A stretch of 64,000 nt of DNA from Tenrec ecaudatus (GCF_050624435.1 NW_027458603.1:346981-410980), one strand, 5' to 3'; counted from the stretch's first letter, positions 31,885 through 45,729 are shown. Translations and numbers: made by a program. The notes: generated from the sequence alone by a model not told the origin.

Positions 31885-32440
31885 CACTTTTAAAAAATTA
31901 AGTCATTTTATCGGGGGCTCTTACACCACTTATAACAATGCATACATCAATTGTATCAAGCACATTTGTACCTACGGTACCATCATCATTTTCTTTATAC
32001 TTGACCCCTTGGTATCAGCTCCTTTTCCCCCCTTCTCTCCCACTCTCCCACCCTCATGAAACCTTGATAAATTATACTTTCATATTTTACAATGTCCAAG
32101 GTCTCACTTCACCAATATTTCTGTTGCTTGTCCCCCTGGGGTGTGAGTGTTAATACATCAATCATTGCTATCAGTTCCCTCCATCTCATCCCTACCCTCA
32201 TGTTATCACTACTTCCATTACTGTTCCTGAAGGGTTTATCTGTCCTGGATTCTGTGTGTTGAGAGTTCTTATCTGTACCAGTGTACATGCTCTGGTCTAG
32301 CCGGCTTTGTAAGGTAGAGCTGAGGTCATGATAGTTGGAGGGAGTGAGCGGGAGAGGAAGCATTGAAGAACTAGACAAATGGTATGTACTGTGGTATGAG
32401 TTGGGGTGCCAGCCCCCCACCAGTAATCTTGGGTTCAATA
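31885..32440. repeat. Dispersed repeat family B, unit 2
   Basis: Equivalent of 11885-12440, with private A at 32116 and C at 32181. The second removes a stop and lengthens a spurious minus-strand frame. Confidence 0.55.
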
Positions 32441-32453
32441 AGCACAATTGTAT

Positions 32454-32558
32454 GGTTGAGATATATAAATATTATATTAAAGTCACCGGGAGCATGAGCG
32501 ATAGAAGAGACATTACAATAATGCAGTCAGACACAATTCATGGTAGCATGCTCACCTC
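32454..32558 (+). repeat. Repeat family C, left copy, unit 2
   Basis: Equivalent of 12454-12558. Confidence 0.8.
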
Positions 32559-32979
32559 CTGGATGGCCATGATCTTACCAGCCAGGTCCACGCTCAGTGT
32601 GGACGAAGGGAGGTGGGATGGAGACCAGGCAGGAGGCTCAAGGACCGGGCTGGAGGCTGGAGCCCCAGCACAAGGCGGGCTTCCCCAGACAAATGGCGCA
32701 CAACGTGGGACAATATGAGTTATATCCCATATAACAATTATATGGCCCCATTGGTACGTAGAGTGAATTTGAAAATTGTGCGAAGTGAGGATCCGGTGTG
32801 GGGATTGACAGAGAAGTAGTGGAAATAGTGAATTAGAATTTTAAAGAGGATAATGGGAGCAAGGTAAAAGTAAACCTGAAACTTATGGTACCATGCTCTC
32901 TACTTACTGAAAAGACAAGGTGTAAAAGTAACGAAGAAAAAGATACAATGTTTTCTAAAAGTAGTAAAAAGGTATAATT

Positions 32980-34760
32980 CATGGTTCTCAGAGGAAGGAA
33001 CTTTTGATTTAGAGACCTGGGAGGAGGTCATTGTCAACTTAAAGGAAGCACAGAGATGGGGAGAGTATCCCTATGGAGAAGTGGTCTCTGTGGGTACAAG
33101 TTAAGATGGTTTTAAAACTTTTGCAGGAGGAAGAGAATAAGGATGAACAGTCTAGTGAGAAGTCTTGTGTCTATTCAAATCTAGAAAAGCAAGCTAAAGT
33201 GTCTGTGAATAAGCATGATTTAGGTTAAGAAACTTTAGGAAAAACTGAAAAGGCAGGGATTGGTTTGTTATCTAAAGCCTCCAATTCTAGAACAGAACCT
33301 CATTGCCAAAGCCTGTATGCTCTCGCGAGACTGCAGACTCCGAAGGTTTAAAGGTGATACAGTACTAGAGGCAGTGGATTGCAAGATCCAAAGCATGGCT
33401 ATTAAACAATCCCAGGAAGCTCCCTTGCTTTCAAAGGTAGAGAAAGCCAAGAAGCAGAACAGGCAACGTCTAAGATGCCCAAATTTAAATCAGATGAGAA
33501 GCAGTGAGAACGGGTTTCAGGCAGATGAGAAGATTTTAGGCAGAGCTAAAAGAATGAGCCTGAGTCAGAAGGGGACATAGTAAAAGCAACTGCTCTCCTG
33601 CTGGAATTTAGTGTAAGAAAGGCCAGAGATTGTAAAACAATCAAGCAAGCCAGCCCTGAAGGTAGAGAGATTAGCTCCAAAGAAATGCAAACTAGGAGAG
33701 CTAGCACAGAAGGTGAAGTTCAGGAAGTGGAACTCCAAGATATCCAGATTGAAAAGAGTAGCTCAGAGAATAGACGTAAAGAAGCAAAGTATAGGAAAGC
33801 ACCTTTACTCTCCAGAGTAGGAAGAGGGATTGCAGAAGAAGATTTAGAAGGCAAGATGTCTTATCCTGTTAGAACCAAAAGGAATTCACAGTGCCTTTGC
33901 CTTTTAAGTTGCTAAAAGATCTCAAGCAGGCAATCAATGACTGCGGCCCAGACTCACATTTTGTAATTAGCATGATAAGGGCTCTAGCAGAGTCTGACAG
34001 CTGGACCCCTACAGATTGGAAAGCTTTAGTGAGAATTTGTCTTTACTCTCAGAATGTTTGTGATATCAAATGCTATGGAAGGAAGCAGCCCTTGCAAGAG
34101 CTGGGAAGAATGCTGAGGATGGGATAGATATAGGAATTCATCAATTGCTAGGGGATGCAAATTATATTACAGTTGAGTCTCAACTACAGTTTACTGAACA
34201 GACAATAGGACAGATACATGAGGTTTGCTTAAGGGCCTGGGAAACGATAATTCCATCAGAAGAGAGAACGCCGCGTTACAGGGCTATAAGACAACAGAAT
34301 GATGAGCGTTACGCTGACTTTGTGTCCCGACTGGAAGATGCTATTTCCAAATGTGTGAAGAATGTTCAGGCAGTAAGAGACCTAGTGCACAAGCTATCTT
34401 ATGATTTCTCTAATAAGCACTGTAAAAATGCCTTGCATCCCTACAGCGAACAGGGCACTCTGCTGGGTTATTTTAGGATATGCAGGAATGTAGAGGCAGA
34501 GGAATACAAGGCAGACCTCATGGCAGCTTCATTGGCAAACTATATCAGACCTGGAAGAAAGTGCTTTAGTTGTGGGAAGACAAGTCATCTTCAAAAGAGT
34601 GTAGGCAGAGCAGGCTGCGGCCAATGTCAGAGCATGGGCCAGGACCATGGAGATCGGGTTTAAACGAACCTGAACTCTGCCTCCATTGTAGGAAGGGAAC
34701 TCATTGGGCGAGCCAATGTCGTTCAAAAATCAACAGTGAAGGGTCGCCATTAGCAAAGAC
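32980..34760 (+). pseudogene. ERV gag remnant, unit 2
   Basis: As in unit 1: broken matrix and capsid frames, frame change inside the first CCHC knuckle, second knuckle complete near 34678-34719. Confidence 0.8.
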
Positions 34761-34950
34761 TTCCCGGCGGGAAAATAGTGGAAGAAGCTTGATGAAGAGC
34801 CCTCATAGCAGAGCGTGGTAGGCAAGGTGTCTGCCTACTGGAGCAAAGAAGATCTTTGAGAGAAATCGCCTTTATCTAGCAGCCTCACAGCAGGAGAACA
34901 GACCTAGCCAAAGAGGCAAAAACCTAGTCTCTGTTCTCACTGCAGTTGGT

Positions 34951-35730
34951 TTGAATAACCAAGAGATGGCTCAGAAGCCTTCACAGGAGCTTGATCCTCA
35001 AAAGCAGGGACCTCTTATTGAAAGATTAATACAGTTTCTATCAGGAAGATTTAACCTTAGTACTCAAGAAATTAAAATTGATACTGGAGTTGATAAGAGT
35101 TGTAAGAAAAAGCCCAAAACTGTGATTGAATCAGAAACGAAGAGCAGTAATTGGGGTCCACTACCTAAAAGAACTATAGGAAGTTTATTAAGAAAGTCCA
35201 AAAAAAAAAGAAAGTCCAACATAAATTCTCAAGGTGTTGCTGGAGTTATTGGTCAGGATTGTGAAGAAGAAATTAAGGCAGTAATGAGTTCTGATATACC
35301 ATGGTTTGTAAAAATGTAGGATCGCTTAAGCCAATTTTCCCTTCCTTGCATTTCTAGAGTAAAAATTTATACCTATCAGGAAAGAGTACTTGAGAAGTTT
35401 GACCACCCTATAAATCAAGCAGTCTTCTGGACTGCTGTTGTGGAGAAACAGCGCCCCCACATGGAATTAGAAATGGAAGGAAAAAGGTTTGTTAACTGTG
35501 GATGCCGGGTCATTTCCTTAGGGCATTCAGGGGGGCCTAAGGCCCTCCCATTAACTTCCCCTAAAGCCAGCATAGAGGGAATGAGTGAAGTTAACCAAGA
35601 CAGATTATTGCAAGGTAAAATCATACAGTGTGAGAAGCCTGAAAGGCAAAACGGCTCAATTGAGCCTATAACCTTATTGGTAAGCCTGGAGAAAAAATGT
35701 CTGCTTGGTAAGTTACTTCAAGATCAGCTG
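34951..35730 (+). pseudogene. ERV dUTPase-protease remnant, unit 2
   Basis: Internal TAG at 35317-35319. Asn-Cys-Gly stands in place of the catalytic Asp-Thr-Gly. Confidence 0.75.
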
Positions 35731-35879
35731 AACAAATTTATTAAGAATTTTTTCAGTCTTTCAAAGTATGATAAGAAGTTCTCCCAATTAGTTAGCTCTC
35801 TTAATTCTCTGAGGGATGGGAGCCAGTATTTACATAACAATGAAGGTTATCTAACTAGTACTTTTACTGGTTCAAGATC

Positions 35880-36200
35880 TAGCAATGCTTTACTATTTAA
35901 ATTGTTAAAACAGAAGGAGGAGAAGAGGAATCTTATGTGTGACAAAGTTCATTTACTCATTTTAACTAAAAATTTTTTCTCCTTACTAAAAGCTTCTAAT
36001 AAAATTAGGGAAGATAAACACGTTTTCAATTCTACAGAGAAAATTGATCCTAAGAAATCTGAGGATGATGGAAACTGTGTTTGGGATCCAGGTCCATTCA
36101 CCTGGAGAAAAGGCTATGCATGTATGTTTTTTACAGAATAAAACTGATGGACTCCCTTTAAAAGGACGCAACCACCTTTGGAGAAAGATGGACAAGGAAG
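35880..36200 (+). pseudogene. ERV integrase C-terminal remnant, unit 2
   Basis: As in unit 1, with Ser in place of Cys (C at 35996). Confidence 0.65.
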
Positions 36201-36474
36201 AGATGGAGAGGCCAACCAATATTAATCATAAATCCTTTTTTCAGGTTAATGATACCCCAAAGAGAGGGGCTATTTCTTTATATTTTCACAGGTAAAGGAG
36301 ATAGGTGGATTTCTCTTCAGCCAGCAAGGCCCAGAAGAAAGCGGGTCACTGTTATTGAAGTTATTCAAAACGTCAAGAAGACCTCGAAGATTCCTGAGAA
36401 TGGCGATTGCTGACTGCTGAGGTATTTCTTCCATTGCTGACGCTGTCTAAGAGACACTCTGGGATGCTATCATA

Positions 36475-36977
36475 ACTGAACATTTTATACAATGTGACTG
36501 GAATATTACTGCAGACTGCTTTGCTGAAAGGTCAAGATTTTGAATTTGTCAATGCTATAATGTGATTGGAATGTAACTGATTTCTGTATAACCACTTATC
36601 CTTATAATAAGACATTGCATGATTGGAATTTGATTAGGAAACATTTGCAAGGGTTTAAGGGAAACATTTCATTAGATATTGATCAGCTTAAAAAGGATAT
36701 TTTCTATACATTCAAAGACAAGCTTGAGGCTTCTCCTGGCTCTGATGTGATTAAGCAATTGATGAGTAGCATGGAAGGGTTGGACCCGCGAGCTTGGGGG
36801 CAAAGTACTTCACATAGCTTAAGTTCCAGTCTGACTGTGTTTTTTATCATAATTGTGATGCTTGCAGTCTCATGTCACTTCTATAGGAAGCTAATAGATA
36901 TGAAAAGAGACCATGTTGCCTCCGTGACACTATTGAATCTTAAACATAATGCAGAGAGGGGAAATGTGGGATACTAG
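36475..36977 (+). pseudogene. ERV env TM 3' remnant, unit 2
   Basis: As in unit 1, the membrane span intact; Ile in place of Val after the span (A at 36894). Confidence 0.75.
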
Positions 36978-37424
36978 CACCAAGGGAAATAATACTGGGA
37001 CTTATTCCATGACTGGTACAGAGGGAATCTGGGAGACTAATGTTCCATGGCTGGAAGACCACCACTCTGTTAGTTGGAGATATACTCCAAGTTCATGTTC
37101 CTGCGGTAATCTATCATTTCCACAGATTCTCCCTTAAAGCTGTGCTGCCTTAAAGTGAGCGCATGGCTGATACATTCTCCCTATAGAAGCAGACATTCCT
37201 ATTTGGCTCTATTTCTTCCCACCGCAGTATCCAATCTCTCTCATACCTTCCTCCAATAACAGATGGGAATAAGGGGACTTTACCCCCAGTGCCTGGATTC
37301 TAAATGTTTCTATCAAGCCTGAATTTTTGGCTATATTAATTGGATCATGAAGTTTTGCCTTTACAGCTTTAAATGTATAGAAAATGATTTAAAAACACGT
37401 CAGTCACGCCCACCACAGGTTTCC

Positions 37425-38224
37425 CGCTCCTAAAACTCACTTCCGTGCAAAAAGACACCTGAGTGGCAGGCGGGTTGGGCCGCCCGCGTGGAGCGTAGAC
37501 TCCACGGCGCCAACGCCGCTCTCCGCTGAGGCGCCCTCAGGAGGCGCCCAAACGCGCCCCGCCCCGCCCCCCCCCCGTTGGGGACGTCCGGCGGAGCCTC
37601 AGCAAGGCATCCCGAGGGCGGCCAGGCTCGGGCTCGTTCTTCGAGCCGGCAGGAAGCGCAGCACCGGCGCCGGAGCCTCCGGCCGGGATCTCCAAGAGCT
37701 AGCCGCCGCGACCCCCCGCCCTCGGCCGCCCTCAGCCGCGCCGCATCCGGGTCCGCTGCCGCTCTCACCTGCGCGGCGCCCCGCCCCGCGCAGTGCGCTC
37801 CGGATCCGTGTGCCGTCAGTAGCCCCAGCCGCCGCGACCGCCCCGCGCGGTCACCTCCCGCCTGCCCGGCGCCGCACTGCGCCCGCCCGCCGCCCGCCGC
37901 CCGCCGCCCACGGCCAGGGCCCGTTCAGCCGCCCCCGCCGCCCGGACCGGCGGAGCACGTGCGCCCGCGCCTCCCAGCGAGCTGCACGGCCGGCCGGGGC
38001 CTCCAGCTGCCTTTCTGGAGCCTCTCCTGGAGGGTCCTGAGGGACCGCAGAGCCCCCGGACCCCTGCCTTCTGGAGCGGCCCGCAGCCGCCTCGCGGGGA
38101 CCCCTCTGCCTCGGCGTTCCCTCGCAGCCCTTCGCCCCACTTGTGCCCCGCGGCGCCGCAGACCCCAGAACCCCCTTCCTGAGCGTAGGAGTGCGGGGAT
38201 GTTGCCCCGCACCGTCGATGGCCG
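37425..38224. promoter_or_regulatory. CpG island / candidate promoter, unit 2
   Basis: Equivalent of 17425-18225. The poly-C run near 37567-37576 is one base shorter. The minus-strand donor GCGCAG|GTGAGAG is retained (exon side ends at 37769). Confidence 0.75.
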
Positions 38225-38458
38225 TTGAAAGGCTGAAGTTCCCACTTCCAAGTTCAAGAATATTCTGTGTGTTCATTTTTGTGATAACAGCTAACACTTG
38301 GCTGCAGTTTCATCGGTTAACCAATTCTTTTCGTATTCTGCTCGCCTGTTCGCTTTTGTCTCAACCAGGGAATGTCACGCCCCTCATTCTTGGATCACAG
38401 TTGAATTTTTTATTGATTATAAACCCTAATGTCGACTTACTGTAAAGCACCTGTACGA

Positions 38459-38530
38459 GGAAGCTTCAAAAATTCGTGGGAAATTATCTTCTCTTTTCAT
38501 TCCTTTCTCCCACGATCTTTCCGAAGCTCC
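38459..38530. mobile_element. Small inverted-repeat element, unit 2
   Basis: Equivalent of 18460-18531. Confidence 0.6.
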
Positions 38531-39148
38531 CGCGTGTTGTGATGCCAGTGTACAATTAGTAAAGCCACTCTGGCAAATAATTCAGTAGTCTGGGATATAA
38601 TTTAGAACTATATGCTATGCAAAGCAAAGGTGGCAAAACAATCCAGTGGTAAAGGAATACTTTGGTTAATGAGTGGTTGAATTGGCTGAATTTACAAGAA
38701 ATCAAAGGAAGGAGCATACTACATTCAAAAATAAACTCCAGGAGGATTAGAGCGATAAAATATTCAAAGCATTAAAAAACTTAGAGGGATTTATTTTCGA
38801 GAGTAGCAATTTAGCTTTAGTGAGGTGGAAACTTTAAGCAAGACACGAAGGTTCATGTCTTTAAAGGAAAGATAAAGCTATTTGACTATATACAGATGTT
38901 TTTACCTTTTAGCATGGTATCACAATGACAAGAAAAGTGTTTTAAAAGAACAATTGGCTATGCAAAACGCATGGCAATCTAACATAAAGTTTCTATAAAT
39001 TATTTTTCCAGACAAATTGCTCGGTTCTATATGTTTTTAATACAGGCAATGCATACACACAGACAACTAACAGAAGAGAGGTTCATAAGCATGATTCATA
39101 AACATTGAAAAGATGCCTAATGTCATTGAAAGCCCTGGAAACATAAAG

Positions 39149-39247
39149 GGTTGAGATATAAATATTAAAGTCATTGGGAGCATGAGAGATAGAAGAGATA
39201 TTACAATAATGCAGTCACACACATATCATGGTAGCATTGCTCACCTC
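39149..39247 (+). repeat. Repeat family C, right copy, unit 2
   Basis: Equivalent of 19149-19247. Confidence 0.8.
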
Positions 39248-39667
39248 AGCCCCACTTGGTGGTCCACATGGAGAGAGGGGGAAGGGAAGGAGGACAAGGG
39301 GAATTGGAAACGGGAGGGTAAAGACATACATCACAGGAAGGACTTGGACTATGTTATACAGCGGTGAGAAGGGGTGGTCTAGGGGCATACATGCAATAGG
39401 AAGAGGAGGGATTGGGGGTATACAGGTGACAAAATGGGCGGATCCTACATTTAGAATGGCAGCTTAACTTTGACCTGTTTTCTGGATCTCCATATGAACC
39501 ATTATCAGTAGGGTGTGAACTCCACCTACTAGAACCAAGCTAATGGTTCCAAGTTTTAGAGAAAAGCAATCCATTGTCTCCACCAGCAGGGAGCAGAGAC
39601 TGCAGTCTGGCAGCATTGCCTTGAGGGACCTTGCAAGCATCTGGCCCACACACATTATCCCTCTAGT

Positions 39668-39833
39668 AGGAATCAACCCAGTTAACTTACATTGGGGCTT
39701 TTTATCTCCAGACTATATATTTTTATTGGAGTAGAAAGCCTCATCTTTCTTCCCTGGAGCTGGCTGGTGGTTTTGAAGAGTGAAACCTTGTGGTTAACCG
39801 CCCAACCCATAACCTTCTATGGCACTAGAGCTC
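39668..39833 (-). mobile_element. AfroSINE copy, unit 2
   Basis: Equivalent of 19668-19833. Confidence 0.75.
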
Positions 39834-39959
39834 CATGACTCTGAACTAGCAACGTAAAATGCTTTGCCCTCAGGCAGAGTTTGTTTGCTTCCACCCACTC
39901 CTCTGGCCAGCCTGGTGAGGAGTAGTCTAGCCCTCAAGAACTTGCCTGAGTATGCCCTT

Positions 39960-40326
39960 GATGGGAATTGGGGTACTGAGGTTGCACGTTCATGCCCTGA
40001 CCAAGATGGTTGGAGGGCCCTGAACCAGTCCTGTAAACTTTTCTAATCTGCAATAATGTATTTACTCCAATCATGGTCCCTTTCCCATTTCTGTAGTCAC
40101 ATTTCCAACTGTGATGGTCTGATCTGCTGGGAACTTGACTTTTAAAGGGGCTTCCTTTGTTTTCCATGTGACCGAGCTGTTGTGAATCCTTCAGTCCCCA
40201 TTATGGCCTCATGCTTACGGTCTCCCTCAACCAGATGATTTGTTTTTTCTGGACTTTGTCCCATTCAAGATTTAACAAGGGGGGGTCTCTGTAAATTATA
40301 TTTGAACTTCGAGTCTTCTCCCTGAT
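39960..40326 (-). repeat. Dispersed repeat family A across unit 2/unit 3 boundary
   Basis: Equivalent of 19960-20326. Confidence 0.6.
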
Positions 40327-40623
40327 CTAAAACAATGCACACAAAAATATATACCAATTCGATCATTTCTACATGTACAATTTGCTAACATTCATTATAT
40401 TTCTGAAATTATGTAGCCATTCTCACTGTCCTTTTCCAATTCCAAATTTCCATCACACACATAAGCTCACTGCCCCTTAAACTTTTCACCTAACCTTCCA
40501 AGTTCCTGTGTCAATCTGATCACAGACAGATTATTCTTTAAAAGAGCACAATGTCTAAAGCAGATCTTCTTCACTGATTCAGCTTTTGGTTGGCTTTAAA
40601 AAGACTTTACAAAAATCAAATCT

Positions 40624-40806
40624 GCTGCTATCAAGTTAATGCTGACTCATAGTGAATACCCCCTATGGGCTTCTGAGACTGTAACTGTTTACAGGAGTAG
40701 AAAGGCCCACCTTTCTCCTGCAGAGCGGCTGGTAGTTTCAAACTGCTGAGCTTGTGGATCGCAGCCCAACATGAGTGCCCAGCAAAGAGCACCCAGAGAA
40801 ACTGAG
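40624..40806 (-). mobile_element. AfroSINE copy, unit 3
   Basis: Equivalent of 588-770. Confidence 0.8.
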
Positions 40807-41037
40807 CCCCACATCCTTAAGCCACATGAGCCATGGAGTCGGGCAGAGTTGAGATGCAGTCCTCCCCAAAGCCTTCAGAAACAACAAGAAGCCTTCAGAG
40901 ACATCAAGAAGGATCACTAACTCTTTTGGTAGCCAAAAGAACGATCAGCCCCATAGTCAAGAGGCAGGACAAGTATCAGTGGCTCTGGCCAGACTGGAGG
41001 GGCTCACTCAAGGCCATTCCAGGCCAGGGCCAGGTAC

Positions 41038-44000
41038 CTGTGTCTGGCTTCGAGTACTCCAGGCACAGAATCTCTGACTCATGGGCCTCCACCTTCAGCA
41101 TTTCACTCAGGAACTGCAATTCGTGGACCCTGCAAAATGAGAAGAGAGGAGAGGCCGTTCAGTGCCAGGCAGCGGGGGGAAAGAATCATCACCCACCCCC
41201 TTCCACCTTTTCCTCTCCATCAAGAGCTGTTTTACTTTACCTTTTGGGTTGAACCTTTAGAAAAATGAGTCAAGATATGTCACATTCAACTCTCTCACCT
41301 GGTCTCCCTTCGTATTAATGTTTTATGCACTACAGTACACAGTGATAAGGACCACGGAGGTCACACTGGTACAACATTATTAGACTTTATTTAAATGTCA
41401 CCAGCGGGGGTTGCTCTGAGTTGGAATCAACCCAATGCCAATGAGTTTGTTTGTTTATCCCACGAATGTACTTCTTCTGCTCCAGGATCCCAGGAGCCCC
41501 CACGGCACATGGGTGTCATCTGTCCCAGTCTAGAACGGCTTTCAGTCTTTGCTTGTCTTTCCTACCCTGACACCTGGGAGAGTGTGATAAGTTACTCTGG
41601 CAGGTGTACCTCAAATGAAGGTTGCCTGATGTTTCCTCATGACTATCCTAAGTTCCTTATACATTTGGGTCAAGAATACCAGACACAATGCTAGGAGGAG
41701 GCTGCATGGAAAAACAGAACTAAAAGAAACTTTCCATCAACGTTGGTTGTTGTTGTTCAACATTTTATTGGGAGTTCTTAAGAGTCATAACATTTTCTGG
41801 GAACATTTTGAAACCTCTCAGTGTACCCTCTCACCAGATTCATGCTGCTGCCACGGGATGTTAACCTTAATGACTTGGCTAAGGGTGGGTTTTGCCGTTT
41901 CTTCATTGTCAAGTTAGTATCTTTCCCTTGGAGATAATAAATTTTGTCCCCAACCCTTTTCAGCTAAACCCTCCTGAACCTCTGTCCTTGGGGGCCTAAA
42001 GTTCCCCCATCCTGTCCCCTGGAGGCAACGGCTTGTCCCATAGCAAGCAAGTCATAATGATTAGCTCTTGTCTTTAACAAGTAAAGGAATATACATTAAC
42101 CAAGCACCTAGTAAGTACTAGGCATTCTAAATCTCCCACTTACATTGTCTCCTGTTCGTAAAAATCAAATGCATCAGGTATGTCATTTCACAATTGCAGA
42201 AACTAAGGTTTGGTCAAGTTCAGGAACATGTCCAAAGAGGCCAAGCTAAGACTGCACAGGGGCATACTGAAAAACGTCTGAGATGAGTCAGCACTAAAAT
42301 CCCCTCCCATCCTCAGAGCCAATTAACAGATACGAAGGGACCCAGGGGCACAGCTTGGGGAGCAAGGGTGCTGGAGGAAACAAATTCCACACTTGAGGAA
42401 CCCCAGCTCCTAATGGTAGGCCAGGAAACACGGTCAGTCTCAGCAGACCTGGCCCACGTACCTCTACACTCCAGACGCAGGAGGAATGATACAGAGCTGA
42501 ATACACCTTGCCCACTTTCTTGGGGCCCTTCACACCCCAGACATAAGTACTATGGTCATTGTACACACAAGACAGCCACGGATTTGCAGGATCAAAGGTC
42601 AAGGTGATGGTGTCCCGATACTTCGCATTGGCCACTCCAGCGAAAAGGCGACTGAGGAAAGAGGGGGTCAGGGTGTCCAGGGCAGACAGGGCAAACTGGT
42701 GAGTTAGCGCTAATGAAAAGGGGCACTAAAGGGAGGAGCAGCAGGTTGGCCAGCAGTCACTGGAGAAAGAACGCGCAGCGGCTGGCCTGGCATTCCTTGC
42801 CATGGGGCTCTGCAAAAGAACACAAGCTATTTCATAGCCCCCAACATCAGGCGGGGACAGTGTGTGGCCGTGATGCAGCCAAGCAGATGTCAGGCCCTTC
42901 TAGACTCACGTCAGAGGAAAAGGAAGGGCACTGTGCAAACCAGTCATGGTCATATATCATTTCCTGCCATTTGCAGATTTAGCCCACTCCTTCCCTGAAT
43001 GAGAAATTAATATACCCAACTGCAGAACTGCCCCGCTTCCTGACAGCACTGAAACCAGAGCAAAACTTCACTTCCTGCAATCACCCAACCCAAGGCCCGA
43101 GGCTACAATAAGACCCTCCTACCTTAGCTGCTACCCAGGACCACCCTGAGGGAGAAAGGCCTGCTCCGTCAGGTTTCCAGCCTCTCTCAGAAACCCTAAG
43201 GAACTGCCCGTCTGTCCTAGCTGTGGTGTTTACAGGACAATGCATTACCACACTGCAGACTCAGATTACCACGGTTGCCCACAGTGAGCAACAAATGCTA
43301 AAAGACCCACCTGTGCTTGACTGCAAGGGTCTTCCCAGAGGTCTATGTGTGCCCTCCTCTCCTTGCAGCATGCCAGGGACGGCCTGGCACAGAGTGGGGC
43401 TCTGACAGGACTCAGGGGCCCACCCACACCGCTCACCTGGCCTCTGTGATGCTGGCAATGTCTGTCCCCAGGGCATGGGGCCGGGGCAGCGTGCTGAGGA
43501 AGTGCAGGTTGAAGGGGTTGAAAAGGCACACGGTGCCGTCAGCACAGCCGCAGAAGATGTAGTCCTGGCTCACCGAGATGCAGTGGGCCACTGTGGTCTG
43601 TGAGCACAGAAGCCACAGTCAGCAAGGGCGTCTGTCCACTCCTTCACCGGACACCTCAACAGCCATGAGCCAAGAGGCAAGGACAAGCGCAAGGCAGGCC
43701 AGCTGCCCTGGGCAGAGCCCCTCAATGCCCCTCCCTCTAACAGCAGCTGGCCAGAGGGCCCACAGCCCCGTGCAATTAGGGGGAAGGAGTCAGCAAGCCT
43801 TCCTTATAAGGCACCTGAGGTTTGGGCAAAGACACACCCAGAAAAGGCCGGCCCAGAGAAAGGCAGCAGAGGCAGCGGACAGGGCCAGCACACTTACTGT
43901 GATGCTGTCTGTGTGCTGAGCAGAAGAGGAAAGCAGAGGAAGAGGCAGAGACAGAGAGGGCGAGCAAGCAGAGAGGTTCCCAAACACCTTCCTCCGCCTG

Positions 44001-45053
44001 GGGCCTCCCCCAGCGTGCATGCAGACTCAGGTGCCCTGGAGCCCGGAGGTGACAGACGGGAGGGTGCCGACAAAGCATTCACTTACACTCAGCTCCACCC
44101 ACTTGTCCAACAGTCTCCGGGTCACTGAACTCGCACAGCTGCCCTGAGGATGTGATACAGAAGGTGCTGTCAGTCTTCTTCCCGCGGCCACAGGCTACAT
44201 CAGTGAACAGGTTGTTCCGCAGGTTCCCCCAGCAGCCCGGAGCGGCCCAGCAGGGGTACAGTGGCATTCACCTGTGGAGACCCACCACAGGTGCCACCCA
44301 CACACCCTGCAGGCTACCCCCTGGAAAGCAGGCCCTGGGGAGGGAGGGAGAAGGCTTCCCTTGCATATTGACATAGCACCTGGCCCAGCTGAGACTTCCA
44401 AGGGGCTTTTGAGCATGCAGAAGGGGGCGCAGGTGGAACATATCTGGGCAGACCCCACCCTAGTGGCTACTTGCTGCCTCACCTTTGAGGTCTTGCTGTC
44501 ATCGAGGTACCAGAACTTGATGTGCCGGTTGCCTGCAGTGACAAAGTAGCTGCAGTCCTCAGAGAAGGATACTGCTGTCACCTGACTGGACACCTTGTTG
44601 GAAGCCACTACAATGTTTTTCTGGAGAGAAAGTCAAGGGAAATCAAGACTCTGCTTCTAGGAGCTGAGGGAAAAGAAACTTACACACTGAAGGTTAGACA
44701 AGCTGTGAACTTGACCTCTCCTTCTGCCCCTTCTTCAGCATCCTAGATACCCAGTTGCTCCTTTCTGCTCAGAGTTCTCTAGAAAGGGACTGAGGCCAGC
44801 AGGCGGAAGTAAAGGCCACCGGTCAGCAGTTTCTTGGCTCCCCTCCCGGCCCCGCCTGTCCTGAGGCCAGCAGCCCACTCACCTTCCAGGCCCAGACATT
44901 GACGATCATGTCATGCTGGTAGCCCACTGAGACAATGTACTTGGCACTGGATGAGAAGGCCACACATGCCATGCCATACTTATGCTCCTGAAGCTCCGCC
45001 ACCAGGCTGCGCTCCGACACGTCCCATACCCGCACAGCAGGCATGTGTCCACT
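41038..45053 (-). pseudogene. MAPKBP1: MAPKBP1-like partial duplicated pseudogene, unit 3
   Basis: Exons at 44883-45053, 44483-44620, 44087-44271 (same two insertions), 43437-43597, 42462-42651 and 41038-41129. I found no difference from unit 1 anywhere in this 4-kb span, which is less change than in the second half of the unit. Confidence 0.85.
41404..41457 (+). mobile_element. AfroSINE tail fragment, unit 3
   Basis: Equivalent of 1368-1421. Confidence 0.65.
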
Positions 45054-45221
45054 CTGCAGGGACCGAAGACCCCGAAGTAAAGGCCAGAGGCTATCAAAAG
45101 AGATAGTGTCTGGGGTCTTAAAGGCTTGAAGGTGAGCAAACGGCCATCTGGCTCAGAAGCAAAAAAGCCCACATGGAATAAGCACACCAGCCTGTGCGAT
45201 CACAAGGTGCCAAAGGGACCA

Positions 45222-45238
45222 GGTATAAGGCATTATGC

Positions 45239-45277
<39 letters not shown>

Positions 45278-45291
45278 TATAAGGCATTATG
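45222..45291. repeat. (AT)n between 16-bp direct repeats, unit 3
   Basis: Direct repeats at 45222-45237 and 45276-45291. The tract 45242-45275 is only 34 bp and is pure. Confidence 0.95.
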
Positions 45292-45363
45292 TGGGGTCCC
45301 GTGGTGCTGACCCACACGGCGTCACCGTGAGTTGGAATGGACTCCTCAGAAACGGGTTTAGTA

Positions 45364-45532
45364 AGCAGCACAAAGAGGAAACTCCTTGGTGAACTGGAGG
45401 ACACGGTAGCTGAAACCATGGGCTCCAACATACTACCCCTGAGGCTGGCAAAGGACCGGGCAGTGCTGCCTTGTGTTGCAAAGAAGGTCCCTGTGATGTC
45501 AGAATGACTGGACAGCACTAACAACAACAAAG
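45364..45532 (+). mobile_element. RTE-type LINE 3' end fragment, unit 3
   Basis: Equivalent of 5400-5568. Confidence 0.6.
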
Positions 45533-45729
45533 GATGTCAGGCCCCTTCACTTCCCCAGACCACTGACCAGGTTCAAAGACCCGCATGCGAGTATAGTTTC
45601 ACAGTTAGACGTGTTTAGAAAAAATAATGTTTGCAAAAGTAAAATCTTGGTTTACATTTTACAGAGCATGCACAATTAGTAGAACTCTTAAGGTCCACCG
45701 GAACCTGTTTAGGGTCCCCTCCACTTGCT

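Larger units (their letters stand above)
32694..37415 (+). mobile_element. Internally deleted betaretrovirus-like ERV, unit 2
   Basis: Same structure and breaks as in unit 1. PBS 32694-32711, gag 32980-34760, dUTPase-protease 34951-35730, integrase end 35880-36200, env TM end 36475-36977, 3' LTR from 36965. Private C at 34246 changes a Lys to Thr in the capsid remnant. Shared with unit 3 against unit 1: A at 34795, G at 35491, C at 35996, A at 36894, A at 36963, A at 37009. Confidence 0.85.
20037..40036 (+). repeat. Tandem macrosatellite unit 2 (20,000 bp)
   Basis: Second complete unit, collinear with unit 1. Length differs through the (AT)n tract (36 bp shorter), one base less in a poly-C run near 37570 and one more A near 38776. 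Private bases include A at 22022, T at 25383, G at 28110, A at 32116, C at 32181, C at 32646, C at 34246 and G at 38370. Confidence 0.97.
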